DNA from: Bagarius yarrelli
Lineage: Eukaryota > Chordata > Actinopteri > Siluriformes > Sisoridae
NCBI GenBank assembly: GCA_005784505.1
Contig: VCAZ01000001.1
Coordinates: 2,507,597-2,571,596, forward strand
Direction of reading: 5' to 3'
DNA: 64,000 nt
Made by a program: the position numbers and the translations under genes. Under the pieces are notes generated by a model, which saw nothing but the letters and a program-made list of their open reading frames with translations, was not told where the DNA came from and did not search any database. Positions 22,106 through 34,259 of the stretch are shown piece by piece. The number at the start of each line of letters is the position of its first letter. Position 1 is the first letter of the stretch.

Positions 22106-23528
22106 GTATGCTTATGTGTACCTGGCTGTGTATATGGCAGGGTCAGGTTAGGGTCAAAGTTAAATCCTCGGGATTATTGTAGGAACCTAATGTCACATGG
22201 GACTGTCAGGTCTGCTCGTCATTATGGCCACAAATGTTGTGGCCACAAATGTTGTATAACTGTTCTATAGGGCATTTTACCCCTTTCCGATCATCCGGTT
22301 ACATGAATATTATTGCTTGTGAAGACATTGCAAAAATCGGACATCCAATAAAATGGTAAGAAAGGATCAAATATATCATACTTGGATCTTGAACACTATC
22401 TTGGAACACTACACAGTCGAAAACAGGTATATTTACAGTAATAAACGAAACTTTGCGTTGGTCTATAGATAACGAGTATTTGTGCTGATTTTTGTGCTAA
22501 AATATTTTGTTCTGTTGTTCACTAATGCTTAACATAATAGTGCTAAAATAGATTCTAATCCCAATTAGCATGGCGTATGCTTATTGAAAAGCTAGCCTGA
22601 TAATTACCCTAAGACGCAGAATCTTTTTGAAGCCCACCGGCCAACTCGGCACATCCTACTGCCACGTCTGACCTGACAGAGCGCCTGCGGTGTTATAGGA
22701 CACCCGCAGATTCAGCTGGAGTGTTGCACATTTCACATGACACCCTCCTTTTGGATTGCTTTCATCTTCCTTGCTGAGACCTAAACTTTCCACTAGCTCC
22801 ATTTTACAGGGCTTCCACTTGTAAATGAAAACAGTTGTGTCAGGCCATACACGTTTGCTAGCCCGTCCATCTGCTTTAAATTAGCATTGTAGGAAGAGAT
22901 GGATCATTCCAGAAGGGCTTATGTTTTAAACATAAAACAAAATAAAACCCATTTTATCTTCGTCCTATGTTAAGGCCACGCCCTGATTTTGTTACATCAC
23001 GTTAGTGCGTGTCAAGCCTGCTTGCGGTATAAATGGTGAAAATGTTGTTTTCTGTATGGGACCCAATCAGATTACAAGTATGGAAATATTACTTAGTGTA
23101 TATTAGTTAGGTAGCCTTACATGTAATACAGATTGAAATAAACATTCATGTCTCTTGATAGGAACAGACATGATGTTCGAGTAAAGTTTTCCAAATATAA
23201 ACATAGAAACAAAATTTGTCCTGTATATATTTTTCTCCCTGTGAGTTACAGGCAAACGAATAAAGGCTTTCTTACAGGTCTGGTTTCACTTGGAACAAAA
23301 TAATGTTGCAAAATGAACTATCATGACCGAGCTCAGTCACACAGCTATGTCGCAGAGTTCCTGGCTGATCTGCCACCTAACCTTCAATAAACAACCTGTG
23401 TAAACATCAACCAGCTGTTTTTGACTGAACTCTTGCTCCCTGATGATGTGGCCAGCAGTGCAGATGTTTTGCATATGCCTGCACAGCTTTATGTCACTTT
23501 TGTTTTCTCACATCATTGTTTGGTACTG
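22106..23528. other. Non-coding stretch, nothing recognised
   Basis: No recognisable exon or repeat between the MITE end and the probable LTR. Confidence 0.45.
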
Positions 23529-23890
23529 TAACGATAGCAACTCCCAACCACCAGAGGGTGCCCTCACCGGAATACTAGTGCCACGCCAGGTCCTAATTTC
23601 GGTGACTAGCTTCATAAGCTAGCATCACGGACACCACACTGCAAAGTATTGTTAGCTTGCATACTTACTAAGCGGTCTGATTCGTGTCTATGCTTTCCTG
23701 GTTTAGATCTTTGCTTTGTCTAGTTCACGATTCTTTCTGTTTTGTTTGCTGATTTCTTCAGTGTTGATTGTGTACCGAACCTTTGCCCGTTTTCCGACTA
23801 CGTCTCTGTATTACCGTAATTATTCTAATAAAGCCTTACTCAGCAACATGGAGGCCAATGAAAGCCACTTGCCAATCCTGCCTGCTGTGG
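23529..23890 (+). mobile_element. Probable solo LTR (gypsy-like)
   Basis: It starts TGTAACGATAGCAACTCCCA and contains CCACCAGAGGGTGCCC, then a T-rich promoter-like stretch and AATAAAGCC near 23829. That order is typical of fish gypsy LTRs. The right border and target duplication could not be fixed, and no internal genes are next to it. Confidence 0.45.
23548..23563 (+). promoter_or_regulatory. CTCF-core-like motif in the solo LTR
   Basis: CCACCAGAGGGTGCCC closely resembles the CTCF core CCACYAGRGGGCGC. It sits about 20 bp from the start of the probable LTR. Confidence 0.35.
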
Positions 23891-24759
23891 TCTGAACTGG
23901 CAATAGCTGTTATCCTGTAATACTAAAATAGAAAAAGAAATATAACATTAGGGCTATTTAATATCCATTTGGGGCATGACATTAATTATTGACATCAATG
24001 CAGTTTGATATGGAATTCTTGTTGTATGAGTGCCTACAGCTGTTTTTTCAGCTTTTTTTGACGGGGGAACTTTCAAAGACACAATTTTAATACTAAAAAT
24101 AGTAAATTCTATTAATCTGATTTTAGAAATAGGTGTAAAAGGAACCTTAGGGTTGAACAGGGCTTTTTATAAGGCTTTAAAACAAAAGGCTTTAGTCATG
24201 TCCTGGGCTAGTTTCAAGTTTCAAGTCAGCAGCAAAATATAAGCGTGACTCATTTTTACTCATGTTTAATTCCAGTATCAACTTATTAATGATTTATTCC
24301 AAGTCGGAGTCCTTTGCAATCAGGTCTGAGTCATTAGAGACAAAAAAATAAGCATAGTCATTCCATTGTATTTTTTATGTTGCTAGGAATAAAAACTAAA
24401 AAAAACAAAAAACAAAGCTATCATTTTCTTTTCACTTTCCTCCTTTTTATTTTTTATTTTTTTTACCCCAGTGTTTACTTTTATCTCACAGTAGATACTT
24501 CTGCCATTTGGCAGCCATTACATTTTATGAGCTTCCACTCTTACAAGGTCAAAAGACAGTAAAAGAGACGGTTTACTATCTGGGATCTTTATATGTATCT
24601 GTATTTATTTGTATTTCAATACAAAGAATTGTAATATGTCGCTAGAAGCACTAGATAACTGAAAAATAATACAAAAGAATGGCCTGTGAATTTTACCTCT
24701 GAAAGTTTGCCAACCTTGGCTACAGCAAGGGGATTCATTAGAAGTGTTTATTAAAATCC
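23891..24759. other. Non-coding stretch, nothing recognised
   Basis: AT-rich sequence with T-rich runs. The short open frames show no conserved motif. Confidence 0.45.
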
Positions 24760-25108
24760 ATTCATGCGTTCATTCATTCATTCATCTTCTATACCTGCTT
24801 ATTCCCTAATTCGGGGTCACAGGGATCTGCTGGAGTCTAAGGCAGGAGGGGGGACACCCTGGACAGGTCACCAGTTCATCACAGGGCTACAGGGCTACAC
24901 ACACACACACACACACACACACTCCTAGGGGCAATTTAGAATCACCAATCAATCTAACATACATGTTTTTGGACTGTGAGAGGAAACCGGAGAACCCGGA
25001 GTAAACCCACACAAGCACGGGGAGAACATGTAAACTCCACACAGAAAGACCCCTGGCCTGGAATTGAACCCAGGACCTTCTTGCTGCTTATCACAAAGCC
25101 ACCGTTCT
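24760..25108 (-). mobile_element. tRNA-derived repeat, family C, full length
   Basis: In reverse it carries a TCATTCAT microsatellite end, CTTATTCCCTAATTCGGGGT, a CA12 tract, and ACGGGGAGAACATGTAAAC before the tRNA-like head around 25055-25105. This is the widespread fish element with a head like GTGGCTTAGTGGTTAGC. Confidence 0.75.
24897..24922 (+). repeat. CA microsatellite inside a family C repeat
   Basis: About 13 CA units at the site where other family C copies read GTGTGAGTGTGT. Confidence 0.92.
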
Positions 25109-25251
25109 TCCATATATAGTAACATATTTTACTGAATTTCCTACTATTTTATTTGTAACTCTATCAATTTAGATCATTTTATCTGTTTATTCGAAATGTT
25201 TTAGTACTCTTCATACGATGCATCTATTACATATTGTATGTACTACATTTG

Positions 25252-25275
25252 ACACACACACACACACACACACAC
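25252..25275 (+). repeat. CA microsatellite
   Basis: About 12 AC units. Confidence 0.92.
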
Positions 25276-25376
25276 TCATTTACATGCTTCGGTCATCATT
25301 ATTATCAAATGTCATTAAATACCTTCTCGATTTTGATTATTAATCCAAAATAAGCAGATGCATTTGACAACATGTG

Positions 25377-25543
25377 GGAAAGTGGTAACGCAGTGGAAGA
25401 CCCAGATTCGATTTATAGGACAACCAAGCCATCACTGCTGGGCCCCTAAGCAAGGCCCTTAACCCATGATTGCTTAGTTGTATGACAGGGAATAATGTAA
25501 GTCGCTCTGGGTAAGTGTGTCTGCCAAATGCTGCAAATGTAAA
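25377..25543 (+). mobile_element. SINE family A
   Basis: A degraded tRNA-like head with GATTCGATTT is followed by GGGCCCCTAAGCAAGGCCCT, GTAAGTCGCTCTGGGTAAG and TGCCAAATGCTGCAAATG. Confidence 0.75.
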
Positions 25544-26048
25544 TGCAAATACAACCAGGTGTCAGTCAGAAACCCTGTGAGCTGTGGTTTAACCCAGTCA
25601 GCAGAGACATCTGGAAAGGTATTGATCTTCGCATAAACGATTGAACCTCAGGTGTTACCCTATGCTCAAATCCTAATTGCTTTTAATTGATTAAGGCTTT
25701 GTTGTGGTTCGAACTGTGCTCTTCTGTCACTAGAGGTTTTGTTTTGGTGTGCCAATTCAATTACTCAACATATGAAATGATGTTCCACAATCCCAGCAAA
25801 TAATCTTTATCCTAATCTGCAAAAAATGCTCATGAGTCATTCTAGTCTAAGCGAATTATTATGAAACATACATGATTCATTCACCTGGCAAATCCTACAC
25901 TCTGTGTTTCAGGAATATATTGTGAATGTGTGTACTGACTATAAGTGCTATGCTTCCCGCATTGTTGACTCATTTAAAGCTAGCAGAGACTGTAATGCCT
26001 GCTTAACGCAAGGTAATTATTTTAGCAAAAGAATTTACAGATTGCGCA

Positions 26049-26383
26049 GATCGGTGGCTTAGTGGTTAGCACTGTTGCTTCACAGCAAGAAGGTCCCGGG
26101 TTCTATATTTCCAGGCGGGGGTCTTTCTGTGTGGAGTTTTCAGTTCTCCCCGTGCTTGCGTGGGTTTACTCCGGGTTCTCCGGCTTCCTTCCACAGTCCA
26201 AAAACATGTATGTTAGATTGATTGGTGATTCTAAATTGCCCATAGGAGTGTCTGTGGCCCTGTAATGGACTGGCGACCTGTCCAGGGTTTACCCCTTCTT
26301 TTAGAGACGGCTGAGATAGACTCCAGCAGATCTCCATGACCCCGAATACGGGAATAAGCTGGTATAGAAGATGAATGGATGAC
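26049..26383 (+). mobile_element. tRNA-derived repeat, family C, full length
   Basis: The head CGGTGGCTTAGTGGTTAGCA and a degraded B box are followed by CTTGCGTGGGTTTACTCCGG, GACTGGCGACCTGTCCAGGG and an end in GGTATAGAAGATGAATGGAT. Confidence 0.78.
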
Positions 26384-26624
26384 TTTACAGATTAAAAGAA
26401 ATAGCAGAAACGTTGTAAAAAATTACAGCTCTTTCTTAATTTTTCAAGTGTTGTCTTTCAATTCCAGGACCACTGTCCCTATGTCCCTATTTAAAACGGT
26501 GCAATGAAGTAAAAGACTTTTTTAAGCTTTCTAAATGTCTAACCAATGTGTGCCAGAGGCGAGTAAAGCATTTTTGTATATACAGGTTGAAGGCCAACAT
26601 ACATTTTTTTCATATTTTTATTTT

Positions 26625-26700
26625 ATTTATATATTTATATATTTATATATTTATATATTCGATGGTCACTTTAGAATTACTCATGTCAACTTTAACATCA

Positions 26701-26732
<32 letters not shown>
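26625..26732 (+). repeat. ATTTATAT 8-bp repeat and TC tract
   Basis: About four 8-bp ATTTATAT units lie at 26625-26659. A TC run lies at 26701-26732. Confidence 0.9.
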
Positions 26733-26733
<1 letters not shown>

Positions 26734-28169
26734 TTTTTTACAGATTTACCGAAACAACCATTAATAAAAAGCCTCACAATGACTATGAAGCACCGAGAAC
26801 CCAATGTCCCTGTTGTCTTTTTTCAAGGTCTTCGTCCACGGTTCTGCTTCGCACTGGGTAAACCCAAAACGTCACATAGTAAAAGTGTTGTTCTATTTGA
26901 ATGTGTTACAATGTACAAATGCCAGCTGACCTTAAAGACAAAATAGAATAGAAATCCTTTAGGAAATCCCCTTTAAGTGGATATTCATTAGCGGCCACAT
27001 AAATCCGATTATGTCTTCTGTTACACTTGGTGTGTAGGATGTACTGTACCTACTGTGTGTGCAGTTTTAGCAACTTTGGCTGTGTGTAAATCATAAAATC
27101 AGTAATCGGGTTAGTTGTAAAGTTTTGAGATCCAGACCACCAATTATAGCATGTGGTTTTTTTTAGTTATATTTAAGAAAAAAGAAAAGAAAAGAAAACT
27201 TTTTTTAACTGTATTTTTAGGAGGCAATGATAGTTAAGGGTGAACCACTGTGAGGGTTCTTGTGCCACATTGCTTCCTATCCACAGGCTGATGTTTGACC
27301 TTCTACATTTTACCTTGTATCATTCCATAGAATATGTAAAAGCATGCTGTGTGTGCACGCTGCAGCGTATGGTGGGCAGATGAACCATGTGCTCAGTAAT
27401 TACTGCGGGTCAAAACCGGGCTAATTATGTCGAGAAACATTCCGACTGGCAGGTTGTCATGGTAATGGCTTCATAGTCATTCATGGTATCTTTTCTTTTT
27501 AAAAGTATGGGATCCCCTCTTTAAAAAAAAAAAACAACACCTGTTAAATTCTCACGAACTCTCTCTCTCGAATTCTCGCTCTCACTTTGCTTTTTCTTAC
27601 AAACTTTCTAATTGAAAACCTTTAGAAATACTTTTATTCTTACCTGTTTCATCTTTTCCACAATAACCGCATTACATTTAAATTTATTCTGGATAATAAA
27701 CACAACAACGTTTACTTCCGTTTGTACAAAAAAGGCAAATGTGTCATAGGTTTACACCAGAACAGCCGGGGGTTTAAATATTTTTTTCTTCAATGTTTGA
27801 TATTAACCCAACAAAAACCGGCCCTATCTCCTGACACTTTCAATAGAAAGTGCGCCCCTCCCCTTGGTTTGCTGAGCTCTATACTCTGATCAGTCAAAGC
27901 CCCTTTAGTACAAGTCCTTGACCTGACTAGTTTGTCAGATAACATTTTCCATCCAAACCTCCACCTTTTTTTAACCTCACAACTTTGGAAAAAAAAAAAA
28001 TAACAAAATGATTAGGCTTATCAGAAGTTTATGTTTCCAGCTGGGAACACCTTGACATTGGAAGCACTGGTTATCAGTCTATGATTGTGTACATATATCT
28101 TGTGTACCAGTTGGGAAGAGTTTTCCATGCACCAGTTTCAGTATGTTACTACCAACTGCAGACATGTAT
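26733..28169. other. Non-coding stretch with one candidate regulatory segment
   Basis: No gene seen. The part near 27361-27500 holds several homeodomain-like TAATTA sites in otherwise unique sequence. Confidence 0.4.
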
Positions 28170-29740
28170 GATTATAGGCATGCGTAATTCCCCTTCAGGA
28201 ACTCGAGCTGCGTGGCGATGCTTGGCAATGCCCTATCTAACCTTTGACCTGAAGCACGTGCGTAATATGACGAATCGGAGAGCGTAACATCACGGACGTT
28301 AACATCATCAAACAGGAAGTAACGCTATATAAACACGAGCAGCAGTGCAAGTCGGCAAGCTCTCTTCCTTTAGCACGTGCGTACGTGTGTAAATAGAGAA
28401 AGCTTCGGTAAGGTATTCGGTATTGGTAAAAAAAGGTAAGAGGTAAAATGTTACAAAAAAAATTTCAGAAAAGAAAGTGAAAAAAAAGAAAATCTTTCAG
28501 AAGAGAAAGTAAAAAATGAAATGCCAAAAAAGCCTTAGAAAGACAGACAGAAGAGCAGACCAAAGCGTTAGACAGTGTGTATTTCAGGCACAGACACACA
28601 CTTGCAATGTTTCAGCTGTCTGGGTGAGGAGCATGCATGGTTAGGGTTTGAGAGCTTTAACTGTGAACACTGTGGAAAGCTTCCCATCGTGTGCTCCGTC
28701 CCATTTGAATCTCTTTTTCAGAAGGTCAGGTAAGAAGTCCCAGAGGCTTCGGTCCTGCCGTAGCTGAACTCTGCGTAGACGCCAGTCCTGGGGATTCCAA
28801 ATGTATCTTCTGAAAAGGAAGATGACAAAAGCTCCCTCCACTGACAATAGCTGCCGACCTTAACCTGGTTGGGGAAGCCCGCTCTGAGCTGTGTGGCGAG
28901 AGGCCCATCTCCAGCTATCCTCTTCTGAAGGGGGAAAGCAATCGAAGTGGAAGCAGTGGAAAAGGCAGCATGTCCCCCAGTGTATGAGTAGTAATGGGGG
29001 TTGCAGGAAGAGCTACGTCGAGCATCTGAAAGGCGGGAAGCTTGTCCACTCAGTATGTTTGACCACAGATGGGCATGCTCCAAGCCTATCAGGCCGACCA
29101 GTTGAGGGACCTGGATTATCCTTATACTAACTAAATAGACTGTCTAATACTAGCATAGTCACAACAGTAGGTGGCTCGGCATCGAAATGCCACACCCAAG
29201 GGTTGTGGAGCGAGGCCCATCTCTTGTTGCACATAAGCTGTAGATGTTAGCAGTGTTTAAGGCACTCATGTTCTTACTGCCAGACTTAAACGATCAGCAT
29301 GTGCTATTATGCACAGACAACAAGTAAGTGGTCACCTTCATTACCCACAAGCTAGCAAGCTGGATTTTTAAGTAGACCACTTGCTCGCTGAGAGTAGCCT
29401 CTATCCCAGGGTCCCCGAATCAGTAAGCAGACATCCTGTCAAGAAAGGGGCACAGGGAATGGAGGCTCCATCCCGAAGTAGTAGAGCTCCTATAGAAAAG
29501 CTTTGGCAGCGTGGAAGTAGGTCTGTTTGCGTCGCCTGAGACGACACACCGTCCGCTCTGGTGTTCACTGGCCCCTTTAGCCCCTCTAGGTCTGAATGCC
29601 ATGGTACTGCTTCCGGGAGTTCTAGAGCAAGTGAAACGAGAGGGGGCAGCACTTCTGCTGGTCGCCAGCTTCTGAACAGGTTGGGTTTGGTTCTCAGACC
29701 TTTTCTCCCTCCTAAAATCAGGACAACTACATGAACAAAT
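28170..29740 (+). mobile_element. DIRS-like retrotransposon, internally deleted and degraded
   Basis: The left terminal repeat (28180-28420) has AACAGGAAGTAACGCTATAT. ORF1 starts at 28605-28733 with QCFSCLGEEHAW and NCEHCGKLPI, a paired-cysteine zinc-binding region. A later ORF1 motif MLQAYQADQLRDLD is at 29075-29116. The reverse transcriptase palm is missing. The RNase H-like part follows in shifted frames: GLWSEAHLLLHISC (29200-29241), HVLLCTDN (29298-29321), EWRLHPEVVELL (29457-29492) and EGAALLLVASF (29640-29672). Several stops exist. The motif order fits DIRS1-like elements of fish. The tyrosine recombinase end is not present here. Confidence 0.78.
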
Positions 29741-29765
29741 TGTTCTACAATGGCTAATCACATTT

Positions 29766-29940
29766 AAATTCACATTTCTGGCATTTAGCATTTCCCTTAT
29801 TCAGAACGACTTACTATTATCTTTTTTATACAACTGAGCAATTGGGGGTTAAGGGCCTTTCTCAGAGACCCAACAGTGGCATGTTGTTGGTACTGGGAAT
29901 CGAACTCTGATCTTCTGTTTAATCACTGCACTACAACTTC
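29766..29940 (-). mobile_element. SINE family A
   Basis: It reads in reverse with GCATTTAGCATTTCCCTTA, TGAGCAATTGGGGGTTAAGG and TGGGAATCGAACTCTGATC. It adjoins the right end of the DIRS-like element at 28170-29740. Confidence 0.75.
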
Positions 29941-30368
29941 CTCTGATCACAGTGCAAAAAAAATCCCGCATGGTGAATTTTGCAATACACTGTTCTATAT
30001 GAATTTCAAGTTCAACTTTACTCAGCTTAGGTCAGGTCATCCTATATTTTTATTTCTCTAAATGCCACCGGAGAGTATCTGCTGGTGATTTGAGGTAATT
30101 TTCTGAATTATGAATATAATAAGGTTGTATGATGCATTTTTTAAAAACCTATGAGATTCAGTGATCATATTACCCCTGCACAGAAGCCCACTATCCATTT
30201 CTCAAGGGCGCAGCGTCTGGAGGACAAAGACGCATTGTGGAAGAAGAAGTTCTTGTGACGTTGATTTCAGTATCATTTATATACATTACAGGATTTTGAA
30301 GTGTTTGATAAGGCAGTATGCACACTTTACACTGAAGTTAGTGCCTCAAACATACCAATTACTCGCTA

Positions 30369-30401
<33 letters not shown>

Positions 30402-31069
30402 CACACACTTTTTCTTTTCCTTTTCAGAGTCATAGCTTTGGCTTTGTTTTGTATAGTAAGCACAGGTGATGTGAAAAAGCGTTCGGCCTCCAGCCACACC
30501 TGCCCAATGAGTCAACCGGGTGCACTGCACACCCACATCCAGATAAGTTCAAAACTCGTTTTTTGCAAGTATGGCATCAAAGACTATTCTTTCTTTTTTC
30601 GTCCTCTTTTCGTTCGTCATTAAGATGTGCTTCTTTCAGCGGTGTGATCAAAGCACCTTTACTGACCCGTTTGATCCGTGTGCACAGATACTTTCGTGGT
30701 TTCAGTTTTCTCCTGGGGGCTTAGCAGGAAACAGTCAGAGAGGTTAGTGAGGTTAGCGAGGTTAGACGGGTTACAGACAGAGCTTGGCACTGAAACCAAG
30801 CCTACAATATGTCTACTACTTTGGGAGTTTAGGAAATATAATATTAGCCTGGCTCTGCGAAGGTGAAATCCAAAGTGCATTCCTTCTTTTCTCTTTATTT
30901 AGCTCAGCAAATATAATGTGTGGTTTACTGTATATAATAAATTTGATCCAACCTGAACACATTGAATGATTGAATCTAATTTCTGTGTGTAAAAATTATA
31001 AAATTCTTCTGTTATATAAAATCCCCATCTGGGAATAACTACAACTGCCAGGCCAATTTTAAGTGTGTC
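29941..31069. other. Non-coding stretch, CA repeat only
   Basis: Apart from the CA microsatellite at 30370, nothing could be recognised. Confidence 0.45.
30370..30399 (+). repeat. CA microsatellite
   Basis: About 15 CA units. Confidence 0.95.
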
Positions 31070-31217
31070 TCACAGCAAGAAGGCCCTGGTTCGATTCCCC
31101 CCCTGTCCAGGGTGTACCCCTCGTGCCCTTCGCCCGTTTAGAGATGGCTGGGATAGACTCCAGCAGATCCCTGTGACCCCAAATAAAGGAATAAGGGGGT
31201 ATAGAAGATGAATAAAT
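31070..31217 (+). mobile_element. Family C repeat with internal deletion
   Basis: The head CACAGCAAGAAGGCCCTGGT joins directly to CTGTCCAGGGTGTACCCC, losing about 200 bp of the body. The 3' end GGTATAGAAGATGAATAAAT is intact. Confidence 0.7.
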
Positions 31218-31371
31218 GACTGGAATCTCCATTTGTTATTTTTGTACCCATTTATTTTCATCAATTGATTTTTAGTAAAATCAATCTTTAAGTGCATGCA
31301 TGTTTCCTCGACAGCAAGGAAAACACTGACCAATGCCAATGTTATGTAAATTGCAGGCAGAAGCCTCAATT

Positions 31372-31530
31372 TACATTTGCATTTACAGCATTTAGCAGAC
31401 ACCCTTATCCAGAGCAAATTCTTTCATACAACTAAGCAATTAGGGGTTAAGGGCCTTGCGTAGGCTCAGCAGAGGCAACTTAGTGGTGTTGGGAATTGAA
31501 CCTCCATGGGATCCACTGCACCACTACTGC
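31372..31530 (-). mobile_element. SINE family A
   Basis: The tail TTTACAGCATTTAGCAGAC, body AATTAGGGGTTAAGGGCCTT and reverse B-box-like GGGAATTGAACC are all present. It lies just left of a long hairpin at 31543-31650. Confidence 0.75.
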
Positions 31531-31542
31531 CACTGCACCACT

Positions 31543-31650
31543 GCATCAAATTTGTTGTATAATAGGGGAAGTAGTGGTGCAGTGGAAGTAGTGGTAAATC
31601 ATTACTTCCACTGCATCACTACTTCCCCCATTATACAACAAATCTGATCC
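31543..31650. repeat. Long imperfect hairpin
   Basis: The left arm (from about 31543 to 31593) and right arm (to 31650) are inverted copies of each other. GTTGTATAATAGGGGAAGTA on the left matches the inverse of TACTTCCCCCATTATACAAC on the right. A few mismatches and a loop of only about 7 bases are seen. Confidence 0.85.
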
Positions 31651-33967
31651 AATAATGAGTTGGGGAAAAACTGCTATTGCTAATGACCCTTATGCATACA
31701 GTGGTTATATGTACTGTTGTATGTTTTTTTCAAGCGCAAAACATATGTATATCCATAACTATGTCCTGTAAACTGAAAAACTGATAAGACGTCTGTATAC
31801 AGAAGTTAGCTTTACTGCATTTAAACATTTTTGTGTTCAAATTTGATTGGCTCGCTGTACTTTTCATAGCAAAATCAGCTACAAATGCTTTGAAAACCCA
31901 AGATTTCTTAGGGATTTCATTAAGGTCTGTGGTAGGCACAAATAGTATTCAAATGGTTCCCTCAGGTTTGTGTGTCCACTCCTAGCTCTTAAGCTGTAGC
32001 CTATAATCCTAGGCTTGCCATACCAAGGCGTAGGGCTTCCATTCTATTACAACAGTGGCAAACGTAAATACAGTCTTGTGTCAAATATGAAAACAAACAC
32101 AATCGTTGCCCTCTGTCAACTGTAGACGTGGTGGTACCGCCCTCTATAATGGAAAAGCCGGAAAAGTGTCTTCCTTTGTCATCTCTGTAAACGTCAATTT
32201 GTAAACTTTTGAGTGAAGAAGGATCATCAAACAAGCAAGCTACATATTTGCATTTGCGTCAAAGTTGTCTCTTCACCTTTGTAAACAGAGTAACAAAGGT
32301 CCAGAGGGTTGGTGGCAGTTCGTATAAGGAGTGTCATGTGTCACAAGTCAAGTTGCATTTGGTTTAGCTGTCAGTCATACTCACCTACTTTAGTATCTGG
32401 TGTCTTTACACACTGCATCCCAAACATAACATCACTGCCTCTGCCTTTTAAGTTCTGTGTATACTTGTAAATGAGAGGCAGTGAGTTCTCTTTAAAGTGC
32501 TGCCAGATTGATGAGATCAGGCTTTCGATTTGCTTCTCAGCCAGGCAGTTTTATAGACCAAGATGTGCATGCAGGTTTGTATTCTCACCTGGTAAGAAAA
32601 GCAGATGTGCTGCAGCATCAGACTCAGGCAAGTCCTGGCACGTGTCGGATTGTAATATGAATTGCATCACACACATGTTATGCAATCCATTACTCCGGAA
32701 CACTGTGTACATGAAAGCAGCTCATCTTCTGTCAGCTGGACACTGTTATAATGTGCAATGTTTTGACCTTTCCAGGTCAACAGGATGGAGACAATAGGTC
32801 GGGTGCCGATCAGAATGCACTACAGAATGCAAAATAATCACTCACCGTGATTATGTTTCCAACAAATAAGTGCGTTACTGTGTCTTTTTTTTACTTTCTT
32901 TCAAGATAATAAGCACTTCGGAATAATTGTCTGGGTCAGCATGTAGTGATGATGTCAAAGTGTTATTCCACTGATGAAATACAAGCAAGTTGCTAAGTGC
33001 AATGAAATCCCCGATATGAAACAAAACATCAATGCACTATGTAATTACCACAAAAGTGCAGTTTTCCCATGTGAACTGATAGCTGGAAACAGGCTTTTTT
33101 TATGAGATTCCATGTTTTATGACCACTAGGCTGTGTTTGTAGAGCAGTATACCTGTCATTGTTAATATGTGTGTGTCTCATAAACACTGTAGTACAGGAT
33201 ATACACCATGCTGAAATTACCCACACATGAAACACAACAGCCCATTTCATCTTATGTTTTAATGACAGAACTGGATCAAATTTGATTGTTATTCAGTGCT
33301 TTACAAAAATGAAATGATTTGTATAATGGAAAAAATATGGACATTTCTGATCCATCCCTATGTGTGCAATAATAATTCTGTGTCACACAAGCCATAGCAA
33401 TTATGAATTAAAGGCTGTACGTGTCATTTTGATAAGATGATTCAGAGATTCATGTTATTAGCTTTATTAGAGTCATCCCCTGATGTGACATTTGTCATTT
33501 AGGCTTGCCTCAAAAAGGTAGTGGTTAGATATTTATATGTTTGGCTAAAAGTGTTTGAATTAAATAATACTCGAACCAAGATCAACACGGGATAACAAGC
33601 GGGCATAAGCAAATGTTTGTGTGTGCACGTTCACGTGTGTGCAAATGTGTCCGTTCAAGTGTGGATACGCTGTCAACACAGCAAAGGCCACGCAGCATGA
33701 GTTGTGGAAAAGGTTAAAGAAAGAGACAGTGAGAGCTTTAAGGTTCAAATTGCTCTCCCCAAGAAATCTATTGTATAGAAGTGTTATTGTATGGAATAAT
33801 ATAAGATGATAAAATGTGGTTTTCACTTACAACCCAGTGCTTTGATTAGACAAAACCCCACATTATTGTGTCAAAATGAAAAATGCACAGCAATTTCAAA
33901 GATACCCGGAATATATTTTCTACTGTGTTTGCTCAAAGAGACATGCTCATGATTGTAAATGTAAATA
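31651..33967. other. Non-coding stretch, nothing recognised
   Basis: Over 2 kb without recognised repeats or exons. An ATTGCAT...ATGCAAT inverted pair lies at 32661-32686. Confidence 0.45.
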
Positions 33968-34185
33968 ATGTACTTTACAGCGCAGTAAAATTCTTTTTTA
34001 ATATATCCTATCCCAGAAAGTTAGGGTCAGAGCGCAGGGTCAGCGATGATGCATTGCCCCTGGAGCAGAAAGGGTTAAGGGCCTTGCTTAAGGCCCCAAC
34101 AGTGGCCGAATGGCAGTGGTGGGGCTTGAATTCAGGTCTTTCTGGTGTCCAGATCAACGACTTTGAGCCACCACCGCCTCAAAAA
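33968..34185 (-). mobile_element. SINE family B, reverse orientation
   Basis: It reads in reverse: tail around 33968-34015, body with GGTCAGCGATGATGC, then a single tRNA-like head ending near TGAGCCACCACCGCC at 34167-34182. Confidence 0.75.
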
Positions 34186-34259
34186 ATTATAGTGTAATTG
34201 TTTTACCCCCATGTTTGCTCTGCATTTTTATTCAAATGAAAAATGCTTGGGCAATTCTT

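Noticed and set aside
28641..29083. Minus-strand open frames as genes
   Set aside because: The plus strand carries the ordered DIRS-like motifs here; the minus-strand frames are shadows.
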